The notes beneath the pieces are model-generated. The model ran no database searches, was not told the origin of the DNA, and saw nothing but the letters and a program-made list of their open reading frames with translations. Shown here in pieces: positions 10,860 to 20,362 of a stretch of DNA of 64,000 bases. Made by a program: the position numbers and the translations under genes. Origin of the DNA: Hawksworthiomyces lignivorus (taxonomy: Eukaryota > Ascomycota > Sordariomycetes > Ophiostomatales > Ophiostomataceae); assembly GCA_002917075.1 (NCBI GenBank), contig NTMA01000088.1:1-64000 (forward strand), read 5' to 3'. Within the stretch, counting starts at the first letter, position 1. Every line of letters begins with the position of its first letter.

Positions 10860-12746
10860 ATGGCTACCACTGCAGAACCTCTGGAATTGATAGCCAACAA
10901 CGGTGCACTGCAGATGGAGACGATAAGACCCAATAAAACCAATGAAGAAGGACCACCACCGCCAGGTGCAAAGGACAAACACTATCGTAAAAAAGCGCGT
11001 GCCAGCACCATGTGTAGAGCAGACACCTCAGACGCTTCAACACCGTCGCGCTCCCACTCTGTCTCCTCATCTTCTTTCACAGCACTGTCCACCTTCCCGT
11101 CAGCGACGTCACGCGCACACGCAATTGCAGACAGCGATTACACCGTACGCGTAGATCCTGTTGCCCAGACGGGAGGTGCCGAAAGCCACCAAGACGAAGT
11201 CCAGACGCATGACCATGTACCCTTTGAACACCTCCGTCCATACTCCGGCCACCACTCTTGTCCCCGCCGCAACGCCAATGCCCGACTATCCCCCCATCCT
11301 GCGCAGCTGCAATCACTGCTAGCCTCCCCACCATCATATCTTCGCAGCCGCCGTATTCGAAGGTGCGGGTGCGGTCGTCGCAGCGCAAGCCACAGCTGCA
11401 GTCATAGCCGCCGGCCGTCTCAGGAAGAGGAAAGAAGGGAGCGAAACCGAGATACAGAAGCGGTCGTCGATTACGCCAACGGCAGCAGCCAGGTCGACGA
11501 CATCTCTCACGACGCTGATGAGGAAAGAGACGGTCGGAGTGGGCTCGAAGAAGAGGAAGACGACGGCGCTGAGAGCCTTAATTCCCACACTCTCGCCTGG
11601 GACCAGACGTGCCTGCGCATCGCCTACCTCGTCAGCACCATGGTGACGCCCTCCGGGACGTCGGCCGCCGGGGATGCGGAAGCCACCGGCCTAGGGGGGC
11701 TTCCGAACGCCTCAACAACAGCGGCGATATCCACTGCCTATCCCGCTCCTGCTGGTACAATCGTTGCTTCTACTGTCCCTGTTTTGGCAGCCTCAACCAC
11801 AGCAATCAACGGTGCAATGCCGGCACTGCATCCATCGTCGGAGTTGGTGGAGCATTACACCAATGCATGCCCGAAAGCATGGACAGGTGCGGATCCATAC
11901 AAAAAACGCCGGAAGATTGCCCAAATCTTAGCTTGGCAGACTGAAGTAGATGAAGTTGATGGCGACGCCTACTGTGGCTGCTCTGAGGGCACAGCTGTCC
12001 AGGACGACGAAAAGTCTGCCGAGGAAGATGATAGCACGGCTGACGACAAGAAAATCGTTCCGGGTAGTTCTACCGGTCTCAACATCGAACGGCATACCGC
12101 TGCAGCACCCAACACGGCTAAGGGCATGCACGATCCACGACATGTTCCTTGCTGCCGCGCGTGTGGACGCCTGCTAACACCACAACGACCCATCAACTTT
12201 CCTCTCTACGAAGACTTCCTCCCACATACCCAAGAAAGTGCCGGAGGAACTCTTCGTAAGACGCTTAGAAGCATCCGCGACCTTGTCTCCAAGAAGAAAC
12301 GCAAACAAGTTGACTCTACAGCAGTGCAACAGAATGGCAAGCGCGTGAAGGATTATTGCGCGCAGAACCTTTATCCGTGGGACGTGTGGTACGACCTCAA
12401 CACTGTAGCTTTGCGCCACAAAACTAGTGCCAACACCGACTTATTCTTCCCGCAGACGACTATGTACTACGACTACAGCAATGCAGGAGAGGCGGGATCG
12501 AGCAGCCCTCGGCAGCAACCTGCCATTCGCCAGGAGCAGTCTGCCTCGTCCCTGCCTAGTAGCCAAGACATGTCAAAGTTTGAGCCTCGCATACTCGAAC
12601 AACGACGTAAACGCGAAATGGCAGCACGTCTACTCCGGGCCCAGCAGCTGCTGGCGCAGGCACACCCAGCACCGGGTACGGCAGCAACTGCATCTCACCA
12701 GGCAGTGCCCGCACCTGGGGATGGAGCCCCTGACACTAGTTCCTAA
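10860..12746 (+). CDS. Uncharacterised 628-residue low-complexity protein with Cys motifs
   Basis: I do not recognise this protein. It is a single open exon with an ATG after a clean leader. The N-terminal ~300 residues are Ser/His/Arg/Glu-rich and look disordered. The second half looks more conserved. It has a basic segment DPYKKRRKIAQILAWQTEVDEV (about 340-362), a CGC motif in AYCGCSEG (about 371), a CCRACGRLL motif (about 431-438) and a second basic stretch SKKKRK (about 475). An aromatic block NLYPWDVWYDLN follows. The paired Cys motifs could bind zinc and the two basic stretches could be nuclear signals; both are inference. The C-terminus is Gln/Ala-rich. It lies alone behind a 3.2 kb upstream spacer, a layout common for fungal regulators. 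Real coding is likely, because the 1.9 kb frame and its embedded conserved-looking blocks are unlikely by chance. Confidence 0.72.
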   Translation: MATTAEPLELIANNGALQMETIRPNKTNEEGPPPPGAKDKHYRKKARASTMCRADTSDASTPSRSHSVSSSSFTALSTFPSATSRAHAIADSDYTVRVDPVAQTGGAESHQDEVQTHDHVPFEHLRPYSGHHSCPRRNANARLSPHPAQLQSLLASPPSYLRSRRIRRCGCGRRSASHSCSHSRRPSQEEERRERNRDTEAVVDYANGSSQVDDISHDADEERDGRSGLEEEEDDGAESLNSHTLAWDQTCLRIAYLVSTMVTPSGTSAAGDAEATGLGGLPNASTTAAISTAYPAPAGTIVASTVPVLAASTTAINGAMPALHPSSELVEHYTNACPKAWTGADPYKKRRKIAQILAWQTEVDEVDGDAYCGCSEGTAVQDDEKSAEEDDSTADDKKIVPGSSTGLNIERHTAAAPNTAKGMHDPRHVPCCRACGRLLTPQRPINFPLYEDFLPHTQESAGGTLRKTLRSIRDLVSKKKRKQVDSTAVQQNGKRVKDYCAQNLYPWDVWYDLNTVALRHKTSANTDLFFPQTTMYYDYSNAGEAGSSSPRQQPAIRQEQSASSLPSSQDMSKFEPRILEQRRKREMAARLLRAQQLLAQAHPAPGTAATASHQAVPAPGDGAPDTSS

Positions 12747-13303
12747 CTGCTGTCTTATGCTTCATGCCTTGATGACTTGTATATTTGACATGAGCGAGTT
12801 CATTTTTATTTATATCAATTTTATAGCTGCGAAACGGAGGGCGTTATTTTAGAGAGGATGGAGAAGTAGGACAAGGGGACCTCCCCTTTTGCATGAGCGC
12901 TGCTTTATCTGATTTTTACGTTTGGCTCTAGAAAGAAGTTGTATACCCTCCTTTCTCTGGCGTTTTGTATCTCCATCCGCTCATCATACGGGTTTGCATA
13001 TATTATGGGCTGGGCCGCGGCTATTTCTGCATGCAAAACAGTCATAAGATCTTGGCATTGGCCTCGAAATCGACTCGCAATAGACGATAGAAGCTCGATA
13101 TTCATTTACGTCTACTAATGAGCACACTCTCTTTGTAGGGTTATATTATGTAAATAGCTGATCCAGGCAATTTTCTATATCAAGCTCGCTTTTCAAAGTA
13201 ACTACTTGGGGTATCATTAAAGTTCACGTGTTGGTAGTGTTCGCCTTCCTGACGAATATACATGGAGTATCACGGTTTATCACTCCCTTCTTGCTTGGTC
13301 CCT
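12747..13303. other. Convergent 3' region between the orphan gene and the GRF gene
   Basis: A 557 bp AT-rich spacer between two converging genes. It should hold both polyadenylation regions. A 66-codon minus-strand ORF (12905-13105) is listed separately. Confidence 0.6.
12905..13105 (-). CDS. Possible small ORF, 66 residues
   Basis: It starts with a true ATG, ends with TAA, and reads without low-complexity bias (begins MNIELLSSIASRFRGQ, helical in appearance). It lies 198 bp beyond the stop of the GRF gene on the same strand, so it may sit in that gene's 3' UTR or be chance. No homologue is recognised. Confidence 0.15.
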   Translation of the reverse strand: MNIELLSSIASRFRGQCQDLMTVLHAEIAAAQPIIYANPYDERMEIQNARERRVYNFFLEPNVKIR

Positions 13304-15367
13304 CTACCGACTAAATGACTCGTTTAGCACTTCTCGCAACTTTTGCCTTACTTGTGGTTCGACGGGCTGGTCTGCTAGCAACTGCATCACGGAGATTGTG
13401 ACGTCATGGTCCTTCTGCGTGTCGTCGTTATTGTCGTCGTTATTCGACTCTGTCTGCTCTTCTCTTTCCATCTCCTCCCCGCCGTCTTCACCTTCGCCGT
13501 GTGGGTGCGCTCCGCTGTCTTCACCCCGGCGGCTGTGTACACGCTGTTGCAGCCCATCCTCTTCAAGGGACTGCGGCGGCGCCGATGACGGTGGCGTCTG
13601 CGTGGGCGGCTGCTGGCTGGCGCGGGTGCCGTTGTCCCAAGCGTTTTGCCGAAACCGCACCCGCTTCGACGGCGTCGACGTGAAGGGATCGTTATCATCG
13701 TCGTCATCGTCGTCGTCGCTGTCGACGTCTGCCCTTCTGATGTACTCTGCCTCCCGCGGCCGCTTCCTCTGGCTGCTGCTGCCGCCGCCGAGATTGCCGC
13801 TCCATATGCCCCCACCATCCGACCGGAACGACGACGGCGGCGTGGTGGGCGCCGTCGTCGCCGCGGAGGCCTGCGTTCCCTGAGACGCCGAAAAGCCAAA
13901 GAGCGACGCGAACGACGTCATCACGGAGCCGAATCCGCCCCCAGCTGGCTGCAGCGCAGCCGCCGTCGCCGCCGCCTGCTGAGAAGCCGCTGCTTCTTTC
14001 GCGGCATACTCGTCCGACGCGATCAGCAGCCGTGCCCGCCGCCGGCCGCTGGAGGGCGTTGCTGGGCTGTCGCCTCCCGCCGGCGAGGGGTTTCCCGGCC
14101 CATCGCCTCCCCTCTCCAGAGGCACGGGCACCACAATCCCGCCATGCTCGATTCCGTCCATCTGATCGTCTTGGACCTGCGCCGCTGCCGCTGCCGTCGC
14201 CTCACCGCATCGGCTCGCCTTGTACTCGACGTGGTCCGTCAGCGCGATCAGAGCGTTGTCTGCGTCGCTGTCGAAGTTGTCGCCGTACTCGGACGAGTCT
14301 TCTTGCTGCTCCTTTTCCTTTCCCTTTCCCTTGTCCACAGCCTCGGCGGGCGGCGCGGCAGCCCCCGCAGACGACGACGACGACGTCGATGCAGAAGCAG
14401 CAGACTCTGCTGCTTCGACAGGCTTTGCAGGCGGCTCGTCTTGCCCCAGCCGCTTGACCACACTGAAATAGCTGGTTATGCGGCGCATAGGTGTCTCGGC
14501 AGCCGGTGCTGCGGGAGCCGGCGCTGTGGAAGCTGGCGCTGTGGAAGCTGGCGCTGTGGAAGCTGGCGCTGTGGAAGCTGGCGCTGTGGAAGCTGGCGCT
14601 GCGGCACCCGCCGCCCTGCGGGTGCGTACGGGCGTCGGCGTGGGCGGCGGCTCAAAAGCGTCGTCGTCGTCGTCGTCGTCGTCGTCTTCGTCCACGTCCA
14701 TGTCGTCATGGCCAGACACATACTGCTGCGTTCTGCTGCTCCCCGCAAAATATGTGGCCGGCGTCGTAAATATTCGCTGGCGCGGACCGGGCGGAGCAGA
14801 GGAGGGGACGGACGCCTGTGGCTGCTGTCGCTGTCGCTGTATCGGCGGCGGCGAGATTGCCCGCCGAGCGGAGCGCCCTGCCGGTGTCGGTGTCGGCGGC
14901 GAGGGCAACGGCTGCTGAATAATAGGAACGGATGTGCCGTCCGCCCGCTCAGACGGCGGCGTCGTCCGCCGCCCGATGGACGTTCGGTATGTAGAACGAG
15001 GCGCTCGGGAACTGCTCGGTCCCGCCCCTTGCCCCTGCCCCCCCTGCCCCTGTCCTTCTGCAAAGTCTTCCCACATAAAAAAAGTGCACTGCCGCCGCTT
15101 GTCCTGCGGGCACGTGTAGAACTGGCGGCCCTGGTTCTTCCCGGGCTTCCGGGTCTCGCGCAGGACCGCACGGCGCCGCGGCTTGCAGTCGCAGTACCAG
15201 TGGTTGTTCTGAAAGAGACCCTTGCTGCCGCGGCCAGACGTCGGAGTCATAGGTATGGCTGCGACTGCAGCCGCTGGAGTGGAAGGTGGGTCGGCAGCCC
15301 GACGGGACGGCGTCTGTGGCATGGTGCCATGCGCCCGACGACCTGCTGGTCGCTGACTGGAGCTCAT
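13304..15367 (-). CDS. GRF-type zinc finger protein
   Basis: The 687-residue single-exon protein begins MSSSQRPAGRRAHG. Residues about 51-102 form a GRF zinc finger. It has the ligand set C59-x-C61, C86 and C94, with the family's G-R-x-F-x-x-C (GRQFYTC) and C-x-F-x-x-W (CTFFMWEDF) signatures. GRF fingers bind single-stranded nucleic acid in proteins such as APE2, TOP3A and NEIL3. Here no catalytic domain accompanies it, so a nuclear nucleic-acid-binding role is inference. The rest is low complexity: two poly-Asp tracts, a perfect (ASTAP)5 repeat and many Ala/Pro/Ser runs. The last ~30 residues (DVTISVMQLLADQPVEPQVR) look like a conserved helical tail. It is GC-rich, with long spurious ORFs on the opposite strand. 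It lies 596 bp downstream of the ELMO gene on the same strand. Confidence 0.88.
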   Translation of the reverse strand: MSSSQRPAGRRAHGTMPQTPSRRAADPPSTPAAAVAAIPMTPTSGRGSKGLFQNNHWYCDCKPRRRAVLRETRKPGKNQGRQFYTCPQDKRRQCTFFMWEDFAEGQGQGGQGQGAGPSSSRAPRSTYRTSIGRRTTPPSERADGTSVPIIQQPLPSPPTPTPAGRSARRAISPPPIQRQRQQPQASVPSSAPPGPRQRIFTTPATYFAGSSRTQQYVSGHDDMDVDEDDDDDDDDDAFEPPPTPTPVRTRRAAGAAAPASTAPASTAPASTAPASTAPASTAPAPAAPAAETPMRRITSYFSVVKRLGQDEPPAKPVEAAESAASASTSSSSSAGAAAPPAEAVDKGKGKEKEQQEDSSEYGDNFDSDADNALIALTDHVEYKASRCGEATAAAAAQVQDDQMDGIEHGGIVVPVPLERGGDGPGNPSPAGGDSPATPSSGRRRARLLIASDEYAAKEAAASQQAAATAAALQPAGGGFGSVMTSFASLFGFSASQGTQASAATTAPTTPPSSFRSDGGGIWSGNLGGGSSSQRKRPREAEYIRRADVDSDDDDDDDDNDPFTSTPSKRVRFRQNAWDNGTRASQQPPTQTPPSSAPPQSLEEDGLQQRVHSRRGEDSGAHPHGEGEDGGEEMEREEQTESNNDDNNDDTQKDHDVTISVMQLLADQPVEPQVRQKLREVLNESFSR
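14521..14595. repeat. Five perfect 15-bp tandem repeats encoding ASTAP pentapeptides
   Basis: The unit gcgctgtggaagctg (plus strand) is repeated five times without a mismatch inside the GRF gene, with degenerate copies on both sides. Nucleotide identity, not only amino-acid identity, points to recent in-frame slippage. Confidence 0.95.
14661..14690. repeat. GTC trinucleotide run encoding poly-Asp
   Basis: A near-pure GTC repeat (plus strand) encodes the larger acidic tract of the GRF protein. A similar shorter tract lies near 13.70-13.72 kb. Confidence 0.85.
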
Positions 15368-15963
15368 TGTAGACGAGTGGAGAAATAGATGGTAGTTAAA
15401 TGGAGCAGTGCATTTGCCTGCACAAATGCGGTCCGCAAAGACTACGGGAATAAAACGTATGCTGCTGAAGAATGAGAATAAGGAATTCGGGTTTGCTCAG
15501 GGTTCATGCAATTCGACTCTGGAACAAAACGTTATTTGTTATAAGTAAATTCGGAGGCTGGGGTGACGACGACCTCTGGGGGGGCAATATGTTAGTGGGG
15601 CAAAGACGGGGGTGACGGGCTGCCCCGTAGTCCGCCCAACGCACATATCATAGGCGCCCCACTGCGCCATGTGAGGCTAGTCGCTGGGAAGCCTTAAGCC
15701 ACAAGGCGTTAATGTTGTATTTATGGTAATATCTTCTTCGTCCTGCATAGAACGGAACAAATCATATTGCGTCTCTTGTTCAGGCAACAATGTGCTTCTT
15801 TCATTCAATAAAAAATGGGGTATACTTCAGAAAAAAGAAAAAAAAAAACACGACGAATAATGAACACGCCAGAGAAATGAACAGAATTTTACCAGTACAT
15901 TCATATACAATCTCCCAACCCAAACGTGATCTTTGCTTTCTAAGTCTCCTCTCTGGTGTATCT
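15368..15963. promoter_or_regulatory. Spacer: 3' region of the ELMO gene and promoter of the GRF gene
   Basis: This 596 bp region has an AT-rich half next to the ELMO stop, including A tracts around 15.83-15.85 kb. No coding ORF is seen. Confidence 0.5.
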
Positions 15964-18468
15964 TTAGATCTCGTAGTAGTAATCATCGTCGAGTCCTTCG
16001 CGGCTCGGAACTACACCGGCGCCTGGCTGCGGTCCGGCATACACAGCCTCTTGCCGCACATTCAGCAGCCGGATCTTGAGGCCGTAATCGCTCACGAGCG
16101 ACACCAGCTTGTTTGTCTCGGCTGTGATGGGCGCCTGGTTCAGCAGCATTAGCAGGCCGTCCAGCCACTCGGACGCCAGCGAGTGGTTAGGCGGGTGAAG
16201 AGTTAGAATGGCCACCTCGCGGGTAGCCGCGTCTCCGCCGGCGGTCTCGCCTTGTCCGGTCCCGTTCACGCCGTTCGCAGCATCGCTCCCGGCCCGTGCC
16301 GCCTCGTCTGGATTCTCAAATGCGTAAACGGTGATTTTGGTCGTCGTCGCTACAACCGCGCCCGAGCGCCCGCCTGATCCATTTATGCCGCTGAGCCCGC
16401 CGCTGATCTCGCTCAGGCCGTCCTCGTTGGTGGCCGACACGTTCGAGACCACAGAGCTGATGGTGCTGAGGTCGATCTTCTCCGTCAGTACGTCCAGGCC
16501 GGGGTCCTGGCCGGGCGGCGTCTGCTGCACGAAGTCGGCGTAGTGCAGGTAGCGCCGATTGTGCGACAGCTTGGCGAAGCGCCATGCTTTGGGCTCGTAG
16601 AGGCGGCGCTTCTGCGGCGGCTGGCTGCCGCCCGTGGCTGTGGTCTGCGGCGGCGTCTGGGAGGCCTGCTGCTGGCGCACCAAGTCCCGCTTGGGCACGG
16701 GCCGTGAGAACCACGAACCCTGCAACAGACAGCGGATGCGCTGCTCCTTGACAAACTGCAGGGCCTCCATGCGCAGCTCCTCGCGCACTTGGTAGAGGTG
16801 CAACCCCCACTGGTCCTCGAAGGAGAGCTCCAGCAGGCCCATCTGGAGCTCGCGCAGGCGGACACAGTCATGCTCCTGCAGCTCCTCCTCGACTTCGACG
16901 ACATCCTTGGTGCGACCTGTTTGGCCGACGACTTGCTCGATCAGGATGCGCACAAGCTCGGCGACTTTCTCAAAGTCGTCGCGCTCGGCACCCGTCGCCT
17001 TCCACAGGCGGAAGAAGGCCTGCAGGCCGGCGGTGTGGAGGCGCGACCACTGCAGTAGCAGTGGGCGGAAGATGCGATCGGCATCTGTCTTGCTGTCGAC
17101 GCCCGCGCCGTCCAAGCTCTGGTAGTAACCCTGCAGGTCCTTGCTCAGATCCTCCAGGTCGGAGCGGTCGACCTCAAAGTGCTCGTACAGCGTCATGGTC
17201 ACGGCCAGGCTGGCGCGCGCCACGGGGCAGCGCGCGCTCAGCGGCCGTGCCGACTGCTCCAGCAGCAGCTTCTGAAAGCCGTCCTCATTCTTGCGCACAT
17301 AGTCTGTCAGGTCCATCATGCCCAGGAACCCCGTCACGTCGAATTCGGTCGCCGGGCTCTCCGTCTCAAAGCCCAGACGCCGCCACTTCTCTGGATTGTG
17401 CCGGCGGCTGCCCTTCTTTGACGCCTCGGCAGCGGCGGCGGCGGCAGCGGCTTCAGATGCAGCACCGCCCGCCGCCGTCGACGTCGCCACTGCTACTATG
17501 TTGCCGTTAGGTCCAACGTGGTGCCGGTCTGGCGCGCTGGCTAGGTGCAGGCCTTTCAGCGCGCGGCGGTGCTCGGGCCGCTCGAGGTCGATCTTGACCT
17601 CCTTCCACTTGCGCAGGAGCACTTTGGTCAGCGACTGGAACTCGAGCAGCGGGTGTGCCAGGTCCTGCAGCGCGGAGCTCTGCATCAGATTGTATACGGC
17701 CTTGATCAGGCCGAGGTCCTGCAGCCGCTTGATCAGCTTCGACCATTCCTCGCCCCCGGACGAGCCGCCCGCGCCGCCCGCGCCGCTGCCAAGCTTTGGA
17801 CTCGTTACACTGCCACCAGTGCCCATGCCGTTTGCGGCACCGCCTCCGGCTCCATGCAGAGCAATAGTTGGATCACTTGACACGGCGTCGCGGATCAAGG
17901 CATTGACCAGCATCAGGGCGTTGGCGCAGAGGGCGTGGTCGGCAGACTGCAGCTGCTGAATGACGAGCTCGAAGAACTGCGGGTAGACGGCGACGGCAGG
18001 CTTGAGGGCGCGGAAGCCGAAACTGGCGGGTGGGCTTGTTCGCAGAGCGGAGGACGCGGAGCCGGCGCCGATGCCGACGCCAATGCCGCGGGCGGTGGAT
18101 GACTGGCTGTGGCTGACAAGAGCGACCAGGATGCTCATGGCGCCGCGTAGGATGTTGACGAGCGGGTTGGTGACGATCAGCTCGACGACGCGCTCGACCA
18201 GGTCGCTTGCGGCGGCGCCTTCAAAGATGTCCCAGCCCATGTCAACCTCGAGCAGGCGGCTGAGCGACTGCAGCGAGTAGGCCAGCGTGTTGCCGCCGGT
18301 GGTCATGATGAGGCGGCGCAGGATGATAAGCCCACCCGAGGAGATGAAGACGTCAGCGAAGGCCGGGTCGTTGATGGACGACTGCAGCTTGAAGACGGCC
18401 ATCTTGCGAGCGGCATCTTCGTCGCTGGCCAGCCGCGACAGCAGCGCGGGGATGTCGGCCTGGTCCAT
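15964..18468 (-). CDS. ELMO/CED-12 family protein
   Basis: ELMO proteins partner with DOCK-type exchange factors to activate Rac-family GTPases that control actin and polarity; filamentous fungi keep this module. The single-exon product is 834 residues. The N-terminus (MDQADIPALLSRLASDEDAARKMAVFKLQ...) is an armadillo-like helical region with IILRRLI and AYSLQSLSRLLEVD repeats. The central region (about 390-560) is the ELMO helical domain, with LQAFFRLWKATG and a following acidic helix. The C-terminal ~280 residues form a PH-like domain (IRCLLQGSWFS, PKAWRFAKLSHNRRYLHYADF, then a variable loop and a final helix SEWLDGLLMLLNQAP). Gly/Ala/Ser-rich linkers interrupt the armadillo part. The ATG lies in a good context and no upstream in-frame ATG was needed. 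GC3 is very high. It is divergent from cytidine deaminase. Confidence 0.9.
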   Translation of the reverse strand: MDQADIPALLSRLASDEDAARKMAVFKLQSSINDPAFADVFISSGGLIILRRLIMTTGGNTLAYSLQSLSRLLEVDMGWDIFEGAAASDLVERVVELIVTNPLVNILRGAMSILVALVSHSQSSTARGIGVGIGAGSASSALRTSPPASFGFRALKPAVAVYPQFFELVIQQLQSADHALCANALMLVNALIRDAVSSDPTIALHGAGGGAANGMGTGGSVTSPKLGSGAGGAGGSSGGEEWSKLIKRLQDLGLIKAVYNLMQSSALQDLAHPLLEFQSLTKVLLRKWKEVKIDLERPEHRRALKGLHLASAPDRHHVGPNGNIVAVATSTAAGGAASEAAAAAAAAEASKKGSRRHNPEKWRRLGFETESPATEFDVTGFLGMMDLTDYVRKNEDGFQKLLLEQSARPLSARCPVARASLAVTMTLYEHFEVDRSDLEDLSKDLQGYYQSLDGAGVDSKTDADRIFRPLLLQWSRLHTAGLQAFFRLWKATGAERDDFEKVAELVRILIEQVVGQTGRTKDVVEVEEELQEHDCVRLRELQMGLLELSFEDQWGLHLYQVREELRMEALQFVKEQRIRCLLQGSWFSRPVPKRDLVRQQQASQTPPQTTATGGSQPPQKRRLYEPKAWRFAKLSHNRRYLHYADFVQQTPPGQDPGLDVLTEKIDLSTISSVVSNVSATNEDGLSEISGGLSGINGSGGRSGAVVATTTKITVYAFENPDEAARAGSDAANGVNGTGQGETAGGDAATREVAILTLHPPNHSLASEWLDGLLMLLNQAPITAETNKLVSLVSDYGLKIRLLNVRQEAVYAGPQPGAGVVPSREGLDDDYYYEI

Positions 18469-20129
18469 GGCGGAAGGGAGGAGGATGACAAGGAGATGGC
18501 AGGGGGGAGCGGATGATCAGAAAGTGGGTGTTTGATTTGTCGATTCGTCGTTGAATTGGAGGGAAGGGAACAGTCAAAGAGACTAAACGAACGACCTTAC
18601 AGACCCTGTCGTCGGCTTGATCGCCGTGATCGTCAGAGAGGCGGCAACTTTCGTGCTGTCGCCGTCGTTCTGGTCGTACTGTTGTCGTCACTTCGGCTTC
18701 AAAAAGGGGTGGATCGCGTCGACAACTCGTAGGTTCAGAAAAGAGCAAGGGCCGTACAAGAGATTCTGCCGATGCTTCTATGCACAATCCTGGTCCTGTA
18801 GCAACTCTCTACGCCTCTCACAGTTCGTTCTTCTCCTGTGGAACGCGTTCATAAGGACCAAGTCGTTTCGTTATCTTGTTAAATTTTTGGATATTATGGG
18901 AGACCAGTTCTAATTAGGGGTGCATGCCGAATCGAAGATGGTGCACGGGCCTTTGGTGCGCCCATGCAACTGCGGAAGGCGCCAGCCAATCAAGTATCAA
19001 GGGTCGTCATAAAGGCCATCTGTAAAGGAGAAAGAGATCGGTCGCTGTTTCTTTCTTAGGCTTCTCCAGATTGAAGCTGCCTATTTAGGATGTGCGCTTG
19101 TAGCGGATAGAAGGACAATACTTTGTCCTCCTGAGTATGTGCATAAGAGCAACAGATTAACAGCACGTAGAGTAAGGCAAAAAGCGACTACAGGCAATGC
19201 CGCGTAACAAGAACATCAAGAGAAAAGAAGGGTCCAATTAATTGACAACTGGCTATGCAAGCTTCCACATTAGCTTGTCAAATGACGACTGCCACTTGTC
19301 CAAGCAAAGGCGCATTTTGCGCGAGGAGGTTGCGCCTGTGACACCAATCTAGAAGAGTCAAGTTCTCTGCTCCGCATCTCATCCTATCTTCCTACATCTC
19401 ACCTCATTCCAAACTCTGCTACAATATATAGAATGTTAATTTCATCGGAGAGGGAAAGTAGCGAACTGCCGAGATACAATATTCTATTCATACATTTCAC
19501 GTCATTGTTGCAAAGCAGCAATTGCGCGATCCAGTGCGGCAAACGATGTGGCGAGACCAGCTCTGTTCCTGGCTAATAGCTTATAGTTGTCTGGTGACAG
19601 GAGGGCTCGGAGGGGTCGAGCTAGCAAGGGATTGGAGAGTTTCTGCCATGATTAGGCGCGCTCGCGAGTACGAAGCATCTTAACGAAGCTCCAGGTGCAA
19701 GTAAAAGGTGGAACCCATTTGATAACCCTAAACATTGTGGGGAGCTTAGAAAAGACAAATGAAGGTAGATCATCTTAACATTCACAGGCGGAGGCGTAGA
19801 AGCTGTGTCGATAAGAGATAGAGCCGTTGGCGGGGTTTACGCGCTGAGAGGCCGGGCAGTGGCGAATCTTGGGCAGAATGCTATCTTCAACAGGAGACAC
19901 TGCGGGTGATCCTCGAGCAAAAACTGCGACTTCCTCTTGTTCTTCCGGCTCAGATAACGCGATCTCTAGGTCAACGCCGACTTCCGAGCAGGTCCCTTCT
20001 CTTTCGTCGCATCTTACCTCACTCACCTGCACCAGTCTCCTCAGCCCGTCCTGAGAACAGGAGACACGGCCCTCACCGACCAAAAAAGGATCTGCATGTG
20101 ACTTGAACTCTGTGTGCCCGCTTGCTGCA

Positions 20130-20135
20130 TATAAG
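20130..20135 (+). promoter_or_regulatory. TATA-like element of the cytidine deaminase gene
   Basis: TATAAG lies about 230 bp upstream of the ATG; placement fits a TATA box with a leader of about 200 nt. Assigned by sequence and spacing only. Confidence 0.3.
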
Positions 20136-20245
20136 ACCGCGACAAGCCACAAACGGAAAGACAGTAAGAAAGCGACGGGAGCACAGGGTAGATTGCACGT
20201 GGATCACCACAAGTCTACATTGTCGTAGTCCCTCTGCTTTCCTTT

Positions 20246-20281
20246 CCCTTTGCTAAAGCCCTCCCCTTTGCTAAAGCCCTC
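20246..20281. repeat. Two tandem 18-bp copies in the cytidine deaminase leader
   Basis: The unit ccctttgctaaagccctc occurs twice without mismatch, ending 82 bp before the ATG. It lies in a C/T-rich leader and could be a duplicated regulatory element or slippage. Confidence 0.9.
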
Positions 20282-20362
20282 CCCTCTCCACTCTCTCCTG
20301 CGCCCTTCTTCCCCGCTCCCTCGGTACCTCACCGCCCGCCAGTGTCCGCCCGCTTGCTCGCC

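Larger units (their letters stand above)
18469..20362. promoter_or_regulatory. 1.9 kb divergent spacer between the ELMO and cytidine deaminase genes
   Basis: It contains a CCAAT box (18986-18990), a TATAAG element (20130-20135) about 230 bp before the deaminase ATG, and an 18-bp direct duplication (20246-20281) just upstream of that ATG. A minus-strand open frame at 19.78-20.15 kb has no ATG and is not annotated as a gene. Nothing else is recognised. Confidence 0.5.

Noticed and set aside
13646..15388. 580-codon plus-strand frame opposite the GRF gene
   Set aside because: It is Arg/Cys-rich translation of GC-rich antisense DNA. The minus strand carries a real zinc finger and a proper start.
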